NCBI GenBank assembly: GCA_004210915.1
Contig: SEGS01000015.1
Coordinates: 1-64,000, forward strand
Length of the DNA: 64,000 nucleotides
Reading direction: 5' to 3'
Source: Variovorax sp.
Lineage (GTDB): Bacteria; Pseudomonadota; Gammaproteobacteria; Burkholderiales; Burkholderiaceae_C
Part shown: positions 25,673 through 35,443 of the stretch, piece by piece
How the letters are laid out: each line of letters begins with the position of its first letter
Numbering within the stretch: the stretch's first letter is position 1
Notes under the pieces: model-generated
Database searches by the model: none
Told to the model about the DNA's origin: nothing
The model's input: only the letters and a program-made list of their open reading frames with translations
Made by a program: the position numbers and the translations under genes

Positions 25673-26779
25673 TCAGACGCGCCCGTAGGCGAAACCGGTC
25701 GCGGCGGTCGTGCCCTCGACTTCATCGATCACGCGCAGCAGTGGCGTGAGCTCCATGTAGCGGCTTGCCGTGGCGCGGATGTAGGCGATGAAGCGCGGCG
25801 TGTCGGCCAGGTATTTTGGCTTGCCGTCGCGCAGCGTCAGGCGCGCGAAGATGCCCGCGACCTTCAGGTGGCGCTGCAGTCCCATCCACTCGACCGCGCG
25901 GTAGAAGGCGCCGAAGTCGGGGTCGACCGGCAGCTTTGCGCGGCGCGCCGCTTCCCAGTAGCGCACCGTGGTGTCGAGCACGAACTCTTCATCCCAGCTC
26001 AGGAACGCATCGCGCAGCAGGCTGGCGATGTCGTAGGTGATCGGGCCATAGACCGCGTCCTGGAAGTCGAGCACGCCGAGATCGGAGGCTCCGTCCCTCA
26101 CCATCAGGTTGCGCGGCATGAAGTCGCGGTGCACGAAGACGCTGGGCGACGCGAGGTTGTTCTCCACGATCAGCTTGAAGCTGCGTTCCAGCCGCTCCTG
26201 CAACTTGCCCTCGACGGCGATGCCCCGATGGCGGGTGATGTACCACTCGGGAAACAACGCCAGCTCGCGTTCGAGCAAGGCACGGTCGTAGGACGGCAGC
26301 ACGCCGGGTTTCGAGGACAGCTGCCAACGAATCAGCGCGTCGATCGCCTGATCGTAGAGCGGGCGGTTGGCGACGGCGTTCGCCGGGTCAATCACGTCCA
26401 GCATCGTCTGATGGCCGAGGTCGTCGAGCAGGAGAAAGCCATGCGCGCGGTCCCAGTCGAGAACCTGGGGCGCGGTGACTCCTGCGTCGTGCATCAGCTG
26501 CGCCACCTGCACGAAGGGCGCGCTGTCTTCCTTGTCGGGCGGCGCATCCATCACGATGCGCGTCGGCGCACCCTCGGTCGTGTCAATACGGAAGTAGCGG
26601 CGGAAGCTGGCGTCGGCTGACGCCAGACGCACGGTGGCGGGCCGCAGCCGCTGGGCGGGCGCGATCCGGTCCAGCCATTCATGGAAGTGCGCTGCGCGTT
26701 GCGGATCGGCCCAGAGGAGCGGCGGTGCCGCCCCTGTGGATGGCGGGGGCGTGGTGCCCGGTGGCAAGGGTGCGGTCAT
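25673..26779 (-). CDS. amgK: N-acetylmuramate/N-acetylglucosamine anomeric kinase AmgK
   Basis: A 368-residue aminoglycoside-phosphotransferase-fold kinase. It phosphorylates the anomeric carbon of MurNAc and GlcNAc from cell-wall recycling. Kinase landmarks are the Brenner-type FVHRDFMPRNLMV catalytic loop and the metal-binding VLDFQDAVYGP. As in Pseudomonas, it sits divergent from lptD-surA. Its partner MurU is in this window but 28 kb away (54998-55729). A proline-rich N-terminal 20 residues precedes the domain. The start may be close to the -10-like TAGAAT at about 26789-26794. Confidence 0.88.
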   Translation of the reverse strand: MTAPLPPGTTPPPSTGAAPPLLWADPQRAAHFHEWLDRIAPAQRLRPATVRLASADASFRRYFRIDTTEGAPTRIVMDAPPDKEDSAPFVQVAQLMHDAGVTAPQVLDWDRAHGFLLLDDLGHQTMLDVIDPANAVANRPLYDQAIDALIRWQLSSKPGVLPSYDRALLERELALFPEWYITRHRGIAVEGKLQERLERSFKLIVENNLASPSVFVHRDFMPRNLMVRDGASDLGVLDFQDAVYGPITYDIASLLRDAFLSWDEEFVLDTTVRYWEAARRAKLPVDPDFGAFYRAVEWMGLQRHLKVAGIFARLTLRDGKPKYLADTPRFIAYIRATASRYMELTPLLRVIDEVEGTTAATGFAYGRV

Positions 26780-27010
26780 GGATAATCGATTCTACAAATC
26801 CGCCTGGCGTGGGCAGCCCTCCGAGGCCCGGAGGCGGTTGCCGCCGGCCCTTCGCAAACCCGCCGGCCCGCTTTGCCGATTCCAGACGACCCTTCGCCCT
26901 GTACCGATGCCCACGACGAACCGACGCTTCCTTGCACGGCACCCTGCGCGCCCCCGGTCTTTCTCTTGCAGCCCTGCGGCAGGGCGCGGCACGGACCTTC
27001 GAGGCGCCTG

Positions 27011-29392
27011 ATGCATCGGACTGCCTGGCGTCGCTGCCTGCCTCCGCTGCCGCTGGCGGTGCTGTCGCTGGCCTTGCTGCAGGCCCACGGGGCCTCGGCG
27101 CAGGGCCTGGCGCCCGAGGGCCCGTTGACGCTCAAGCGCACCCCGCAACTGGTCGAAACGTTACCGCCCCAGGACCGCGGCCAGCTGCCCAGCTTCGTCG
27201 ATGGCAACCGCATTTCGGGTCGCCCCGACCTGGAGACGGTGGTCGAGGGCAATGCCTCGCTGCGCCGCGGTGACACCGTCATCCGTGCCGACCGCCTCGA
27301 GTATTACCAGCCCGACGATCGCGCCCGCGCCACCGGCAATGTGCGCGTCAACCAGGCCGGCAATGTGTACGAAGGGCCGGAGCTCGAACTCAAGCTCGAG
27401 ACCTTCGAAGGCTTCTTCAACAAGGTCCGCTACAGCTTCCTGGCCACTGGCGGGCACGGCGATGCGGAGCGCATCGATTTCGTCGACAGCAACGTTTCGG
27501 TCGCGCGCAACGCCACGTACACGACCTGCCGGCGGGAAGACTTTCCGGAATGGATGCCGGCGTGGATGCTCAGCGCCCGGACGCTGACCACGGACACGGC
27601 CGAGAACGTCGGTGTGGCCACTGGCGCGCAGTTGACCTTCATGGGCCTCAGCACGCCGCCGCTGCCGAGCCTGACCTTCCCGCTCAACAACGAGCGCAAG
27701 AGCGGCTTTCTGCCGCCGACGGTCGGCATCGACAACAACAACGGCATCGAGATCACGCAGCCGTACTACCTGAACATCGCGCCCAACCGCGACGCGACCT
27801 TCACGCCGACCGTGATGAGCAAGCGCGGCGTAAACCTCGGCAGCGAGTTCCGCTACCTGGAGGAAAAGTACAAGGGCGAGGTGCGGGTCGACTACATGCC
27901 CACCGACAGCCTGCGCAACCGCGCGCGCTGGGGCATCTGGGGCCGTCACGAGCACAGCTTTGATGGCAAGAGCCTGGGCTTCGATTCGCTGGGCGCCAAC
28001 CTCAACATCAACCGGGTGAGCGACAACGACTACTGGCGCGATTTCACGCGCACGCCGTCGCAGGAACAACGTCTCTTGCTCAACAGCGGTTCGCTCGACT
28101 GGACGCGGGGCGACTGGAGCGGCAGCGCGCGTGCGCTCAGCTACCAGACGCTGCAGTACGACCTGTCGCCCATCATTCCGCCGTACGACCGCTTGCCGCA
28201 GATCACGGCGAACTACAGCAAATACGACTGGAACGGCTTCGACTTCTCGCTCAACACCGACTACACGCGCTTCCGCGCGGACCCGGTGCAGCAGCGGCAG
28301 CCGAACGGCGAGCGTGCCTTCGCGCTGGCCTCGCTGAGCCGGCCTTTCCTCACGCCCGGCACCTTCGTCATCCCGAAGATCCAGCTGCATGCGAGCAGCT
28401 ACAACTTCGATACGCCCTTGCTCACCGGCGCGGCCAGCGCCAGCCGCGTGGTACCGACCTTCAGCCTCGACAGCGGGATGGTCTTCGAGCGCGATGCCAG
28501 CCTGTTCGGCCGGAGCTTCCGCCAGACGCTGGAGCCGCGCGCCTTCTATGTCTACACGCCCTACCGCGACCAGAGCGCCCTGCCGAACTACGACACGGCG
28601 GCCAACGACTTCAACTTCGCGACGGTCTATACGGAGAACGCGTTCTCGGGCAATGACCGCATCTCTGACAGCAACCTGCTGACGTTGGGCGTGACGTCGC
28701 GGCTGATCGACCCCGCCACCGGCGTCGAGGCGGCGCGCTTCGGTGTCGCTCAGCGCCTGCGCTTTGCCGATCAACGGGTCACGCTGCCGGGATCGATCGC
28801 CGGCAAGGAAGGCGTGAGCGATCTGCTGCTGGGCGCCCAGATCAACTGGACGCCCAAGTGGAGCCTGGACACCACCGTCCAGTACAACCCCGACACCCGC
28901 CGGTCGGAGCGCAGTGCCATCAGCGCGCGCTACAACCCGGGCCCGTACCGCAACCTGAGCGCGGCGTTCCGCTATCAAACGCCCAATACCGACGCGGCCA
29001 TCGCGGGCGGCAAGTCGATCGACGTGGGCTGGCAGTGGCCGCTCAATGACCTCTGGGGCGACAAGGGCCAGGACCTCGGGCCGGGCCGGGGGCAGGGCGG
29101 CGGCCGCTGGTACGCGGTCGGCCGGCTCAACTACAGCCTGCGCGACAGCAAGCTCACCGATGCGGTGCTCGGCGTGGAATACGACGGCTGCTGCTGGATC
29201 AGCCGCGTCGTGCTGGAACGTATCAGCACGGGGCAGGTCACAGCCAACACGCGCATCATGTTCCAGCTCGAATTCGTCGGTTTTTCCAGCGTCGGCGCCA
29301 GCCCGATGCGCACCTTGCAGCAGAACATCCAGCGCTACCAGCCCCTGCGCCAACCGTTTGCGGGCCCGAGCCGCTTCACCAATTACGACTGA
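27011..29392 (+). CDS. lptD: LPS-assembly protein LptD
   Basis: A 793-residue outer-membrane protein that inserts lipopolysaccharide into the outer leaflet together with LptE. A Sec signal peptide (about 1-32, ending ASAQG) is followed by the periplasmic LptA-like beta-jellyroll (about 60-160) and then the large beta-barrel to the end. Cysteines are C173 and the adjacent C727-C728 (DGCCW); a mature N-terminal cysteine equivalent to C31 of E. coli is absent. The ATG at 27011 gives the signal peptide; upstream codons belong to the intergenic region. First gene of lptD-surA-ksgA. Confidence 0.95.
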   Translation: MHRTAWRRCLPPLPLAVLSLALLQAHGASAQGLAPEGPLTLKRTPQLVETLPPQDRGQLPSFVDGNRISGRPDLETVVEGNASLRRGDTVIRADRLEYYQPDDRARATGNVRVNQAGNVYEGPELELKLETFEGFFNKVRYSFLATGGHGDAERIDFVDSNVSVARNATYTTCRREDFPEWMPAWMLSARTLTTDTAENVGVATGAQLTFMGLSTPPLPSLTFPLNNERKSGFLPPTVGIDNNNGIEITQPYYLNIAPNRDATFTPTVMSKRGVNLGSEFRYLEEKYKGEVRVDYMPTDSLRNRARWGIWGRHEHSFDGKSLGFDSLGANLNINRVSDNDYWRDFTRTPSQEQRLLLNSGSLDWTRGDWSGSARALSYQTLQYDLSPIIPPYDRLPQITANYSKYDWNGFDFSLNTDYTRFRADPVQQRQPNGERAFALASLSRPFLTPGTFVIPKIQLHASSYNFDTPLLTGAASASRVVPTFSLDSGMVFERDASLFGRSFRQTLEPRAFYVYTPYRDQSALPNYDTAANDFNFATVYTENAFSGNDRISDSNLLTLGVTSRLIDPATGVEAARFGVAQRLRFADQRVTLPGSIAGKEGVSDLLLGAQINWTPKWSLDTTVQYNPDTRRSERSAISARYNPGPYRNLSAAFRYQTPNTDAAIAGGKSIDVGWQWPLNDLWGDKGQDLGPGRGQGGGRWYAVGRLNYSLRDSKLTDAVLGVEYDGCCWISRVVLERISTGQVTANTRIMFQLEFVGFSSVGASPMRTLQQNIQRYQPLRQPFAGPSRFTNYD

Positions 29393-29406
29393 GACACTGT
29401 CTGAGC

Positions 29407-30834
29407 ATGCCCATGAAAAACACCCGCTCCCTCCTGACCCTGGCCTGCCTCGGCCTGCTGGCCGCAAGCGCCGGTGCGCAGCAGGGCCTGCGCCCGCCGG
29501 GCAGCACCCGCGGTGTGGGAATCACCGACATCATGCGCGCCGGTCCGCGGCTCGCCGCCCCCGCCGCGCCACGTGCGAGCGCGCCGGCCGGCCCGGCCGT
29601 GCAGCGCGCGGCCGAGTTCATCGTGGCGCTGGTCAACTCCGAGCCGATCACCAACACCGAGGTGCAGTCGCGCGTGGCGACCGTGCTGCGCGACAACCCC
29701 GAGGCGGAGCGCATGCCGCGCGCGGAGGTGACGAAGATCGTGCTCGAGCGCCTGATCGCCGAGCGCGCGCAGCTCCAGCTGGCCAAGGAAAGCGGCATCA
29801 ACGTCGACGAAGTGGCCATCGACCAGGCGGAGCAAACCGTGGCGCGCCAGAACGAAGTCAGCGTGGAGGAGTTGCGCCGCCGCCTGGCGGCCGATGGCCT
29901 CACGCGGGAGCAGTTCCGCCGCGACCTGCGCAATGAATTGATGTTGACCCGGCTGCGCGACCGGGAGGTCGCGAGCCAGGTCAAGGTCAGCGATGCCGAG
30001 GCCGAGCAGTTCCTGCAAGACCAACGCAGCGGCACCCCGGCCGTGGCGACGGCACCAAACCTCAACCTCGCACACGTGCTCGTCGCCGTGCCCGAGAACG
30101 CCACGGCCGCCCAGGTGGCAGCGGCGCAGCAGAAAGCGCAGGGCATCGCCCAGCGCGCGCGTGCCGGTGAGGATTTCGCCAAGCTGGCGCAGGACTTGTC
30201 GGACTCGCCGGACCGCGCGAACGGCGGCGCGCTCGGCATGCGCAGCGCCGATCGCTATCCGCCGCTGTTCGTCGAAGCGGTCCAGTCGACCGCGGTCAAC
30301 GGCATTGCCGACCCGATCCGCTCGGGCGCCGGCTTCCATGTGCTCAAGGTGCTGGCCAAGGCCCAGCCCGGCGTCGGCGATGCCACCGTCACGCAGACGC
30401 AGGTGCGTCACATCCTCTTGCGCAACGATCCCAAGCGCAGCACGGCGCAGGCTGTGGCGCAGCTCGCGGAATTCAAAACGCGGGTGCAGGCCGGCACGGC
30501 GGAATTCGCCGGTCTCGCGCGCGACAACTCGCAGGATGCCAGCGCGAGCCAGGGCGGTGACCTGGGCTGGTCGCGCCCCGGTCAGTTCGTCCCCGAATTC
30601 GAAGAAGCGATGAACCGGCTCGCACCCGGTCAGATCAGCGATCCCGTGGTGTCCCGCTTCGGCGTGCACCTGATCCAGGTGGTCGCCCGGCGCGATGCCA
30701 AGCTCAGCCAGTCGGAGCAACGCGAAGCGGCGCGCGCCGCGCTGCGCGAGCGCAAGCTCGACGAAGCCTTCATCACCTGGGCGCAGGAAGTGCGCGCCCG
30801 GGCGTATGTGGAGTACCGCGAGCCGCCGAACTGA
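29407..30834 (+). CDS. surA: Periplasmic chaperone and peptidyl-prolyl isomerase SurA
   Basis: A 475-residue periplasmic protein with a Sec signal peptide (about 1-25, ending SAGA-QQ). An N-terminal chaperone region (EFIVALVNSEPITNTEV, about 70-210) is followed by two PpiC/parvulin domains (about 215-330 and 335-450). It escorts outer-membrane proteins, including LptD, to the BAM complex, which fits its place 14 bp after lptD. A Pro/Ala-rich linker lies between signal peptide and chaperone domain. Confidence 0.95.
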   Translation: MPMKNTRSLLTLACLGLLAASAGAQQGLRPPGSTRGVGITDIMRAGPRLAAPAAPRASAPAGPAVQRAAEFIVALVNSEPITNTEVQSRVATVLRDNPEAERMPRAEVTKIVLERLIAERAQLQLAKESGINVDEVAIDQAEQTVARQNEVSVEELRRRLAADGLTREQFRRDLRNELMLTRLRDREVASQVKVSDAEAEQFLQDQRSGTPAVATAPNLNLAHVLVAVPENATAAQVAAAQQKAQGIAQRARAGEDFAKLAQDLSDSPDRANGGALGMRSADRYPPLFVEAVQSTAVNGIADPIRSGAGFHVLKVLAKAQPGVGDATVTQTQVRHILLRNDPKRSTAQAVAQLAEFKTRVQAGTAEFAGLARDNSQDASASQGGDLGWSRPGQFVPEFEEAMNRLAPGQISDPVVSRFGVHLIQVVARRDAKLSQSEQREAARAALRERKLDEAFITWAQEVRARAYVEYREPPN

Positions 30835-30872
30835 TGGCGCCCGATCAGGCGTCAGGGCGGGGCTGAGCAGCG

Positions 30873-31673
30873 ATGGGCCACATCCCGCGCAAACGCTTCG
30901 GCCAGCATTTCCTGTCCGATGGCGGGATCATCGATGCCATCGTGCGCGAGATCGCGCCGCAACCGGGCGATGCGATGGTCGAAATCGGGCCCGGTCTGGC
31001 CGCACTCACGCAGCCGCTGGTTGAAAGGCTCGGGCGCCTGACGGTGATCGAGCTGGACCGCGACCTCGCGCAGCGCCTGCGCGGCCATCCGCAGCTCGAC
31101 GTGGTTGAATCCGATGTCCTCAGGGTCGACTTCGGCGCTCTGGCCGCCAAGCTCGCCCCACCGCCAGCCCCGGCGCTGCGCGTGGTGGGCAACCTGCCGT
31201 ACAACATTTCGACGCCGATCCTGTTCCATCTGCTGGACTACGCACACCTCATTGCCGACCAGCACTTCATGCTGCAAAAGGAAGTGATCGACCGGATGGT
31301 GGCCCGGCCCGCCACCTCGGACTACAGCCGCCTGAGCGTCATGCTGCAGTGGCGCTACGCGATGGCCAACGTGCTGTTCGTCCCGCCGGAGAGCTTCGAT
31401 CCACCGCCGCGCGTCGACAGCGCCGTGGTACGCATGGTGCCGCTGGCTGCGCCGCCGGTGGTCGACGCCAAACGCCTGGGTGAGATCGTCCAGGTGGCGT
31501 TCAGCCAGCGTCGCAAGATCCTGCGACACACGCTCGGCAAGTGGCTGGAAGTGCACGGATTTGCTGGCGAGTTCGACATCCAGCGCCGCGCCGAAGAGGT
31601 GCCCGTGGCCGAATACGTCGCCCTCGCTCAGGCCGTTCCACCATCGCCCCTCCTACCTGCTGCCGCACCATGA
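30873..31673 (+). CDS. ksgA: 16S rRNA dimethyladenosine transferase KsgA (RsmA)
   Basis: A 266-residue SAM-dependent enzyme that dimethylates A1518 and A1519 of 16S rRNA late in small-subunit assembly. N-terminal KRFGQHFL, the SAM motif [11 protein letters not shown] and the catalytic NLPYNIS are present. It lies 38 bp after surA with no pdxA between them, unlike E. coli. The stop codon overlaps the start of a bidirectional terminator. Confidence 0.95.
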   Translation: MGHIPRKRFGQHFLSDGGIIDAIVREIAPQPGDAMVEIGPGLAALTQPLVERLGRLTVIELDRDLAQRLRGHPQLDVVESDVLRVDFGALAAKLAPPPAPALRVVGNLPYNISTPILFHLLDYAHLIADQHFMLQKEVIDRMVARPATSDYSRLSVMLQWRYAMANVLFVPPESFDPPPRVDSAVVRMVPLAAPPVVDAKRLGEIVQVAFSQRRKILRHTLGKWLEVHGFAGEFDIQRRAEEVPVAEYVALAQAVPPSPLLPAAAP

Positions 31674-31702
31674 AAAATGCCTCGCAACGCGAGGCATTTT
31701 TC
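31673..31702 (+). terminator. Terminator after ksgA
   Basis: AAAAATGCCTC (31673-31683) pairs perfectly with GAGGCATTTTT (31691-31701), with T and A tracts on both sides, so it can work in both directions. It closes the lptD-surA-ksgA operon and overlaps the last base of the ksgA stop codon. Confidence 0.85.
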
Positions 31703-31743
31703 TGTTGGTGAAACACCGTGGATCTGGCTCCGCCAGTCCACTG

Positions 31744-31810
31744 GTGTTGCCCCCGGTAGGGGGTGGAAGCAGCGACACGCCGTGCGCTGCGCCCTGGGGG
31801 CGAGCAACAC
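31744..31810. repeat. Long intergenic inverted repeat
   Basis: GTGTTGC (31744-31750) followed by CCCC pairs with GGGGGC and GCAACAC (31796-31810), with a 2-base bulge, enclosing a GC-rich segment. It lies between the ksgA terminator and the end of the small reverse-strand ORF. The element resembles a palindromic intergenic repeat, but no second copy was found in this window. Confidence 0.45.
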
Positions 31811-32038
31811 TCAGGCCGCGGTGAGCCAGTAGTTGCTGTTGAACGGACTGCTCATCCGCAATGCGAGCGGCGACACATCGACCAACTTGTCGGTCGGCAT
31901 TTTCTCGCCGGCCGGTTCCGCTGCGGCTGCTGTGCCCAATTCAATGCCTTGAATGGGTGCGCCGTCCGGCGAAGCCTCATTCGCCCGTTCTGCTTGGCTG
32001 GTGGATGCAGAACGGGCTACAGAAAAGAATAGAAGCAC
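31811..32038 (-). CDS. Possible small protein overlapping the barstar gene
   Basis: A 75-codon open frame from a GTG at 32038 overlaps the last 22 bases of barstar in another frame. It begins with a short hydrophobic stretch (VLLFFSVARSAS) and continues as ordinary protein-like sequence ending SPFNSNYWLTAA. The composition looks coding and the region has no other gene, but there is no good Shine-Dalgarno. It could be a real downstream gene or leftover sequence. Low confidence. Confidence 0.3.
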   Translation of the reverse strand: MLLFFSVARSASTSQAERANEASPDGAPIQGIELGTAAAAEPAGEKMPTDKLVDVSPLALRMSSPFNSNYWLTAA

Positions 32039-32499
32039 CGGAACGGTATCTTTCGATCCCCCCAGTAGTCCGATGCGTCGCGGAAGATGTCGAGCAATTG
32101 CTCGCGTGCTTCCTTGTCGAACTTGGCGTTGGCCGGAATCTGTTCGAGCACGATGATGAAACCCGGCTGCGGGCCCGACTTGTGAAGCGGGTCGGTCATG
32201 CAGTCGTACAGCGCGTCGAAGTTCTTGCCGAAGTGCGCCGGGAACGTGAACTGCTGTGCGATCAGGTCGAGCACGTCCTGCTTGGTCTGGGCGTTGCCCA
32301 GGTTCGCGTAGAGGAAGTGCTGGTTCGAAGCCTGTGCTGCTTCCTGCAGATCGCTCACGCGGAAGGCGCGAATCGATTGCACGATGTTCGGGCGCACAGA
32401 ACGAAGGGATAAAGTCATCTCCGTTGGTCTTTCCATGGTTGTCGTCGTCATTTCTTCGGTGCGCTTCGAGGCGCCGCTCCAATCCAGTTCATCGCTCAT
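32017..32499 (-). CDS. Barstar-family RNase inhibitor
   Basis: A 160-residue protein whose C-terminal 95 residues are a barstar domain (FPAHFGKNFDALYDCMTD, then the DIFRDASDYWGDR helix). A divergent N-terminal extension of about 60 residues precedes it. Barstars bind barnase-type RNases one to one and keep them harmless in the cytoplasm. The ATG at 32499 overlaps the stop of the RNase gene (ATGA), so the inhibitor is translationally coupled to its target. No signal peptide, as expected. Confidence 0.88.
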   Translation of the reverse strand: MSDELDWSGASKRTEEMTTTTMERPTEMTLSLRSVRPNIVQSIRAFRVSDLQEAAQASNQHFLYANLGNAQTKQDVLDLIAQQFTFPAHFGKNFDALYDCMTDPLHKSGPQPGFIIVLEQIPANAKFDKEAREQLLDIFRDASDYWGDRKIPFRCFYSFL

Positions 32500-32897
32500 G
32501 GCACGATCCGCCTGAAACTCGCATAGTGATCCGCCGTGTACCAGCAGGCCTTCGGTCGCGCGCTTTCGCCGCCGCACACGATCCGCCTGGCGCCGCGGTG
32601 GCGAACGCCGGGCGTTGGCACGGTGTACTCGCGATAGTGACCACGCGCCTCGCGCGGCAGCAAGCGCTCGCGATTGCCAAACACGGAGCCGTCTTTTTCA
32701 AATCGGAAGGGGCCACCATTGCGGATGGCCTCGTAGGTCCGTTGACCTTGCGCGGGCAAATCGCCCAGCGCGATCGAAGGCTGACTTCGCTCCCCGAACT
32801 CCGATGTTTGCCGGGCCACGGCGCCCGTGGTGGTCAGCGACACCAGCATCAAGCCAGTAAGCGCAAACTTTGACACGACGGACGAATTGGAGGCCAT
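32496..32897 (-). CDS. Secreted barnase-type ribonuclease
   Basis: A 133-residue extracellular RNase of the barnase/N1 family. A signal peptide (hydrophobic FALTGLMLVSLTTTGAVA, about 11-28) precedes the catalytic domain. The active-site residues can be aligned with barnase: E90 (HYREYT), R104 (RGARRI) and H124 (TADHYASF). It should cleave RNA at guanylates after export. It is coupled to barstar downstream. Two cysteines (C108, C118) could form a disulfide not found in barnase. The ATG at 32897 is preferred over a TTG at 32954, since it starts the signal peptide. Confidence 0.88.
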   Translation of the reverse strand: MASNSSVVSKFALTGLMLVSLTTTGAVARQTSEFGERSQPSIALGDLPAQGQRTYEAIRNGGPFRFEKDGSVFGNRERLLPREARGHYREYTVPTPGVRHRGARRIVCGGESARPKACWYTADHYASFRRIVP

Positions 32898-33052
32898 GAC
32901 GGGCTGCAATGCAGCAGGGCAACACGGGAAAAGGGAGTTTGAATCAGCGATCAACCTCGGGGTTAACCCGCAAATTCAAGCCAGCGAGTGTGCACCACGC
33001 AGGCGCAAATAGCAAGCGCCTGCCCAATTCATAAGCAGGCATCCCTCACGCG

Positions 33053-33086
33053 AACGAAAGCGCCGAAGTTGGCGCCCGCTTTCGTT
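33053..33086 (-). terminator. Terminator-like hairpin after maeB
   Basis: AACGAAAGC (33053-33061) pairs with GCTTTCGTT (33078-33086) and the stem continues with GCGC pairs inside. It lies just past the maeB stop codon at 33095-33097 on the reverse strand. The T-tract is short, so termination strength is uncertain. Confidence 0.5.
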
Positions 33087-33094
33087 GAATGCGT

Positions 33095-35443
33095 TTAGCG
33101 GTCGACGTTGGCGTCGGCGACCGTTAGTGCCGTCATGTTGACGATCCGGCGAACAGTGGCACTGGCCGTGAGAATATGCACAGGTTTGGCCGCGCCGAGC
33201 AGCACCGGGCCGATCGCAATATTCCCGCCTGCAGCGGTCTTGAGCAGGTTGTAGGAAATATTGGCGGCATCGATGTTCGGGAAAACCAGCAGATTTGCGT
33301 CGCCGGCCAGCGCACTGTGCGGCATCACGGCGGCACGCTGTTTGCCGTCCAGGGCCACGTCGCCGTGCATCTCGCCGTCCACTTCCAGCCACGGCGCCTG
33401 CTCGCGCAGCAGCGCCAGCGTCTTGCGCATCTTGACTGCGCTCGGCTCGTTGCTGGTGCCGAAGTTGGAGTGCGACAGGAGCGCCGCCTTCGGCTTGAGG
33501 CCGAAGCGCATCATCTCTTCGGCCGCCAGCGCCGTGATCTCGCACAGCTGCTCGGGCGTCGGGTCGTAGTTGACGTGGGTGTCGACCAGGAATACCTGGC
33601 GGTCGGGCAGCAGCAGGCCGTTCATGCAGGCATAGACCGGGACGTCCTGGTCGGTACTGTCGGCGCCGCCCGGGTGCTTGCCGATCACCTGGTCGATGTA
33701 GTGCAGATGGGTGTGCGTGGTGCCCCAGGTGCCGCAGATGAGGCCATCGACTTCGCCCTTGTGCAGCAGCATCGCGCCGATCAACGTGAGGCGACGGCGC
33801 ATCTCGATCTTGGCGGTTTGCACGGTCTGGCCGAGGCGCTCGGTCATGCGGTGGTAGGTCTGCCAGAAATCGCGGTAGCGATGGTCCTGCTCGACGTTGA
33901 CGATGTCGTAGTCGAGTTCTTCCTTCAGGCGCAGTCCGAACTTTTCGATGCGCTGCGCAATGATGGCCGGGCGGCCGATCAACGTCGGCCGGGCGATGCC
34001 TTCGTCGACCACGATCTGCACCGCGCGCAGGACGCGCTCCTCCTCGCCCTCGGCGTAAGCCACGCGCTTTTTCGTCGCACGCTTGGCCGCGTCGAAGATC
34101 GGCTTCATCGTCGTGCCGGACGCATAGACGAAGGTTTGCAACTTGTCGCGGTAGGCGTCGAGATCGGCAATCGGCCGCGTCGCCACGCCGCTCTCTTCGG
34201 CGGCTTTGGCCACCGCCGGCGCGATCTTCATCATCAGGCGCGGGTCGAAGGGCTTGGGGATCAGGTACTCGGGGCCGAAACTCAGCTTCTCCCCGACGTA
34301 GGCCGCGGCAACACGTTCGCTCTGCTCGGCCTGGGCCAGGTCCGCGATCGCGTAGACCGCTGCGATCTCCATCTCGTCCGTGATCGTCGTTGCGCCGCAG
34401 TCGAGTGCGCCGCGGAAGATGTACGGGAAGCACAGGACGTTGTTGACCTGGTTCGGGTAGTCGGTGCGGCCGGTGGCCATGATGACGTCGTCGCGCACCG
34501 CATGCGCGTCTTCGGGCGCAATCTCGGGATTCGGATTCGCGAGCGCGAAGATCACCGGTTTGGGCGCCATCTTCGCGACCATCTCCGGCTTGAGCACTCC
34601 GCCGGCCGAGAGGCCAAGGAACACGTCCGCCCCTTCGATGACTTCCGACAGCTTTCGCTTGTCCGTTTTCTGCATGTACTCGCGCTTGTCGTCGTCCATC
34701 AGCTCTTCGCGGCCTTCGTAGACCACACCGGCCAGGTCGGTGACGAACACGTTCTCGCGCTGGAGGCCTACTTTCAGCAACAGGTTCAGGCAGGCCAGCG
34801 CTGCCGCGCCCGCGCCGGAGGTCACGAGCTTGACCTTGGCGATGTCCTTGCCCGCGACCTTCAGGCCGTTGACCATCGCCGCCGCAACCGTGATCGCGGT
34901 GCCGTGCTGGTCGTCATGGAAGACCGGGATCTTCATGCGCTTGCGCAACTCGCGCTCGACGTAGAAGCAGTCGGGCGCCTTGATGTCTTCCAGGTTGATC
35001 GCGCCGAAGGTCGGCTCGAGCGCGGCGATCACCTCGACCAGCTTGACCGGGTCCTGCTCATCGATCTCGATGTCGAACACGTCGACGCCCGCGAACTTCT
35101 TGAAGAGCACGCCTTTGCCCTCCATCACCGGCTTGGATGCGAGTGCACCGATGTTGCCCAGGCCCAGCACCGCGGTGCCGTTGCTGATGACGCCGACCAG
35201 GTTGCCGCGCGAGGTGTACTTGAAGGCGTTGAGCGGGTCCTTGACGATCTCCTCGCAGGGCGCAGCGACGCCGGGCGAGTAGGCCAGCGACAGATCGCGC
35301 TGGTTCACCATCTGCTTGGTGGCGGCGATGGCGATCTTTCCGGGGATCGGGAACTCGTGGTACTCGAGTGCCGCGCGGCGCAGTTCGGCCCGTTTGTCCT
35401 CGGCGGTGGGAATGGCGGGGCTCGCGGGGGTCGTGTCGGACAT
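33095..35443 (-). CDS. maeB: NADP-dependent malic enzyme (MaeB type)
   Basis: A 782-residue two-part enzyme that decarboxylates malate to pyruvate, normally with NADP+. The N-terminal malic domain covers about 20-160 and the NAD(P)-binding domain about 165-430 ([17 protein letters not shown]). The C-terminal third (about 440-780) is a phosphotransacetylase-like domain thought to be regulatory. Length matches E. coli MaeB. It feeds pyruvate and reducing power and is transcribed alone, with an ATG close to its own promoter region at 35444-35500. Confidence 0.94.
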   Translation of the reverse strand: MSDTTPASPAIPTAEDKRAELRRAALEYHEFPIPGKIAIAATKQMVNQRDLSLAYSPGVAAPCEEIVKDPLNAFKYTSRGNLVGVISNGTAVLGLGNIGALASKPVMEGKGVLFKKFAGVDVFDIEIDEQDPVKLVEVIAALEPTFGAINLEDIKAPDCFYVERELRKRMKIPVFHDDQHGTAITVAAAMVNGLKVAGKDIAKVKLVTSGAGAAALACLNLLLKVGLQRENVFVTDLAGVVYEGREELMDDDKREYMQKTDKRKLSEVIEGADVFLGLSAGGVLKPEMVAKMAPKPVIFALANPNPEIAPEDAHAVRDDVIMATGRTDYPNQVNNVLCFPYIFRGALDCGATTITDEMEIAAVYAIADLAQAEQSERVAAAYVGEKLSFGPEYLIPKPFDPRLMMKIAPAVAKAAEESGVATRPIADLDAYRDKLQTFVYASGTTMKPIFDAAKRATKKRVAYAEGEEERVLRAVQIVVDEGIARPTLIGRPAIIAQRIEKFGLRLKEELDYDIVNVEQDHRYRDFWQTYHRMTERLGQTVQTAKIEMRRRLTLIGAMLLHKGEVDGLICGTWGTTHTHLHYIDQVIGKHPGGADSTDQDVPVYACMNGLLLPDRQVFLVDTHVNYDPTPEQLCEITALAAEEMMRFGLKPKAALLSHSNFGTSNEPSAVKMRKTLALLREQAPWLEVDGEMHGDVALDGKQRAAVMPHSALAGDANLLVFPNIDAANISYNLLKTAAGGNIAIGPVLLGAAKPVHILTASATVRRIVNMTALTVADANVDR

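Noticed and set aside
27161-29467. 768-codon reverse frame under lptD
   Set aside because: Antisense shadow; lptD frame has signal peptide, barrel pattern and key cysteines.
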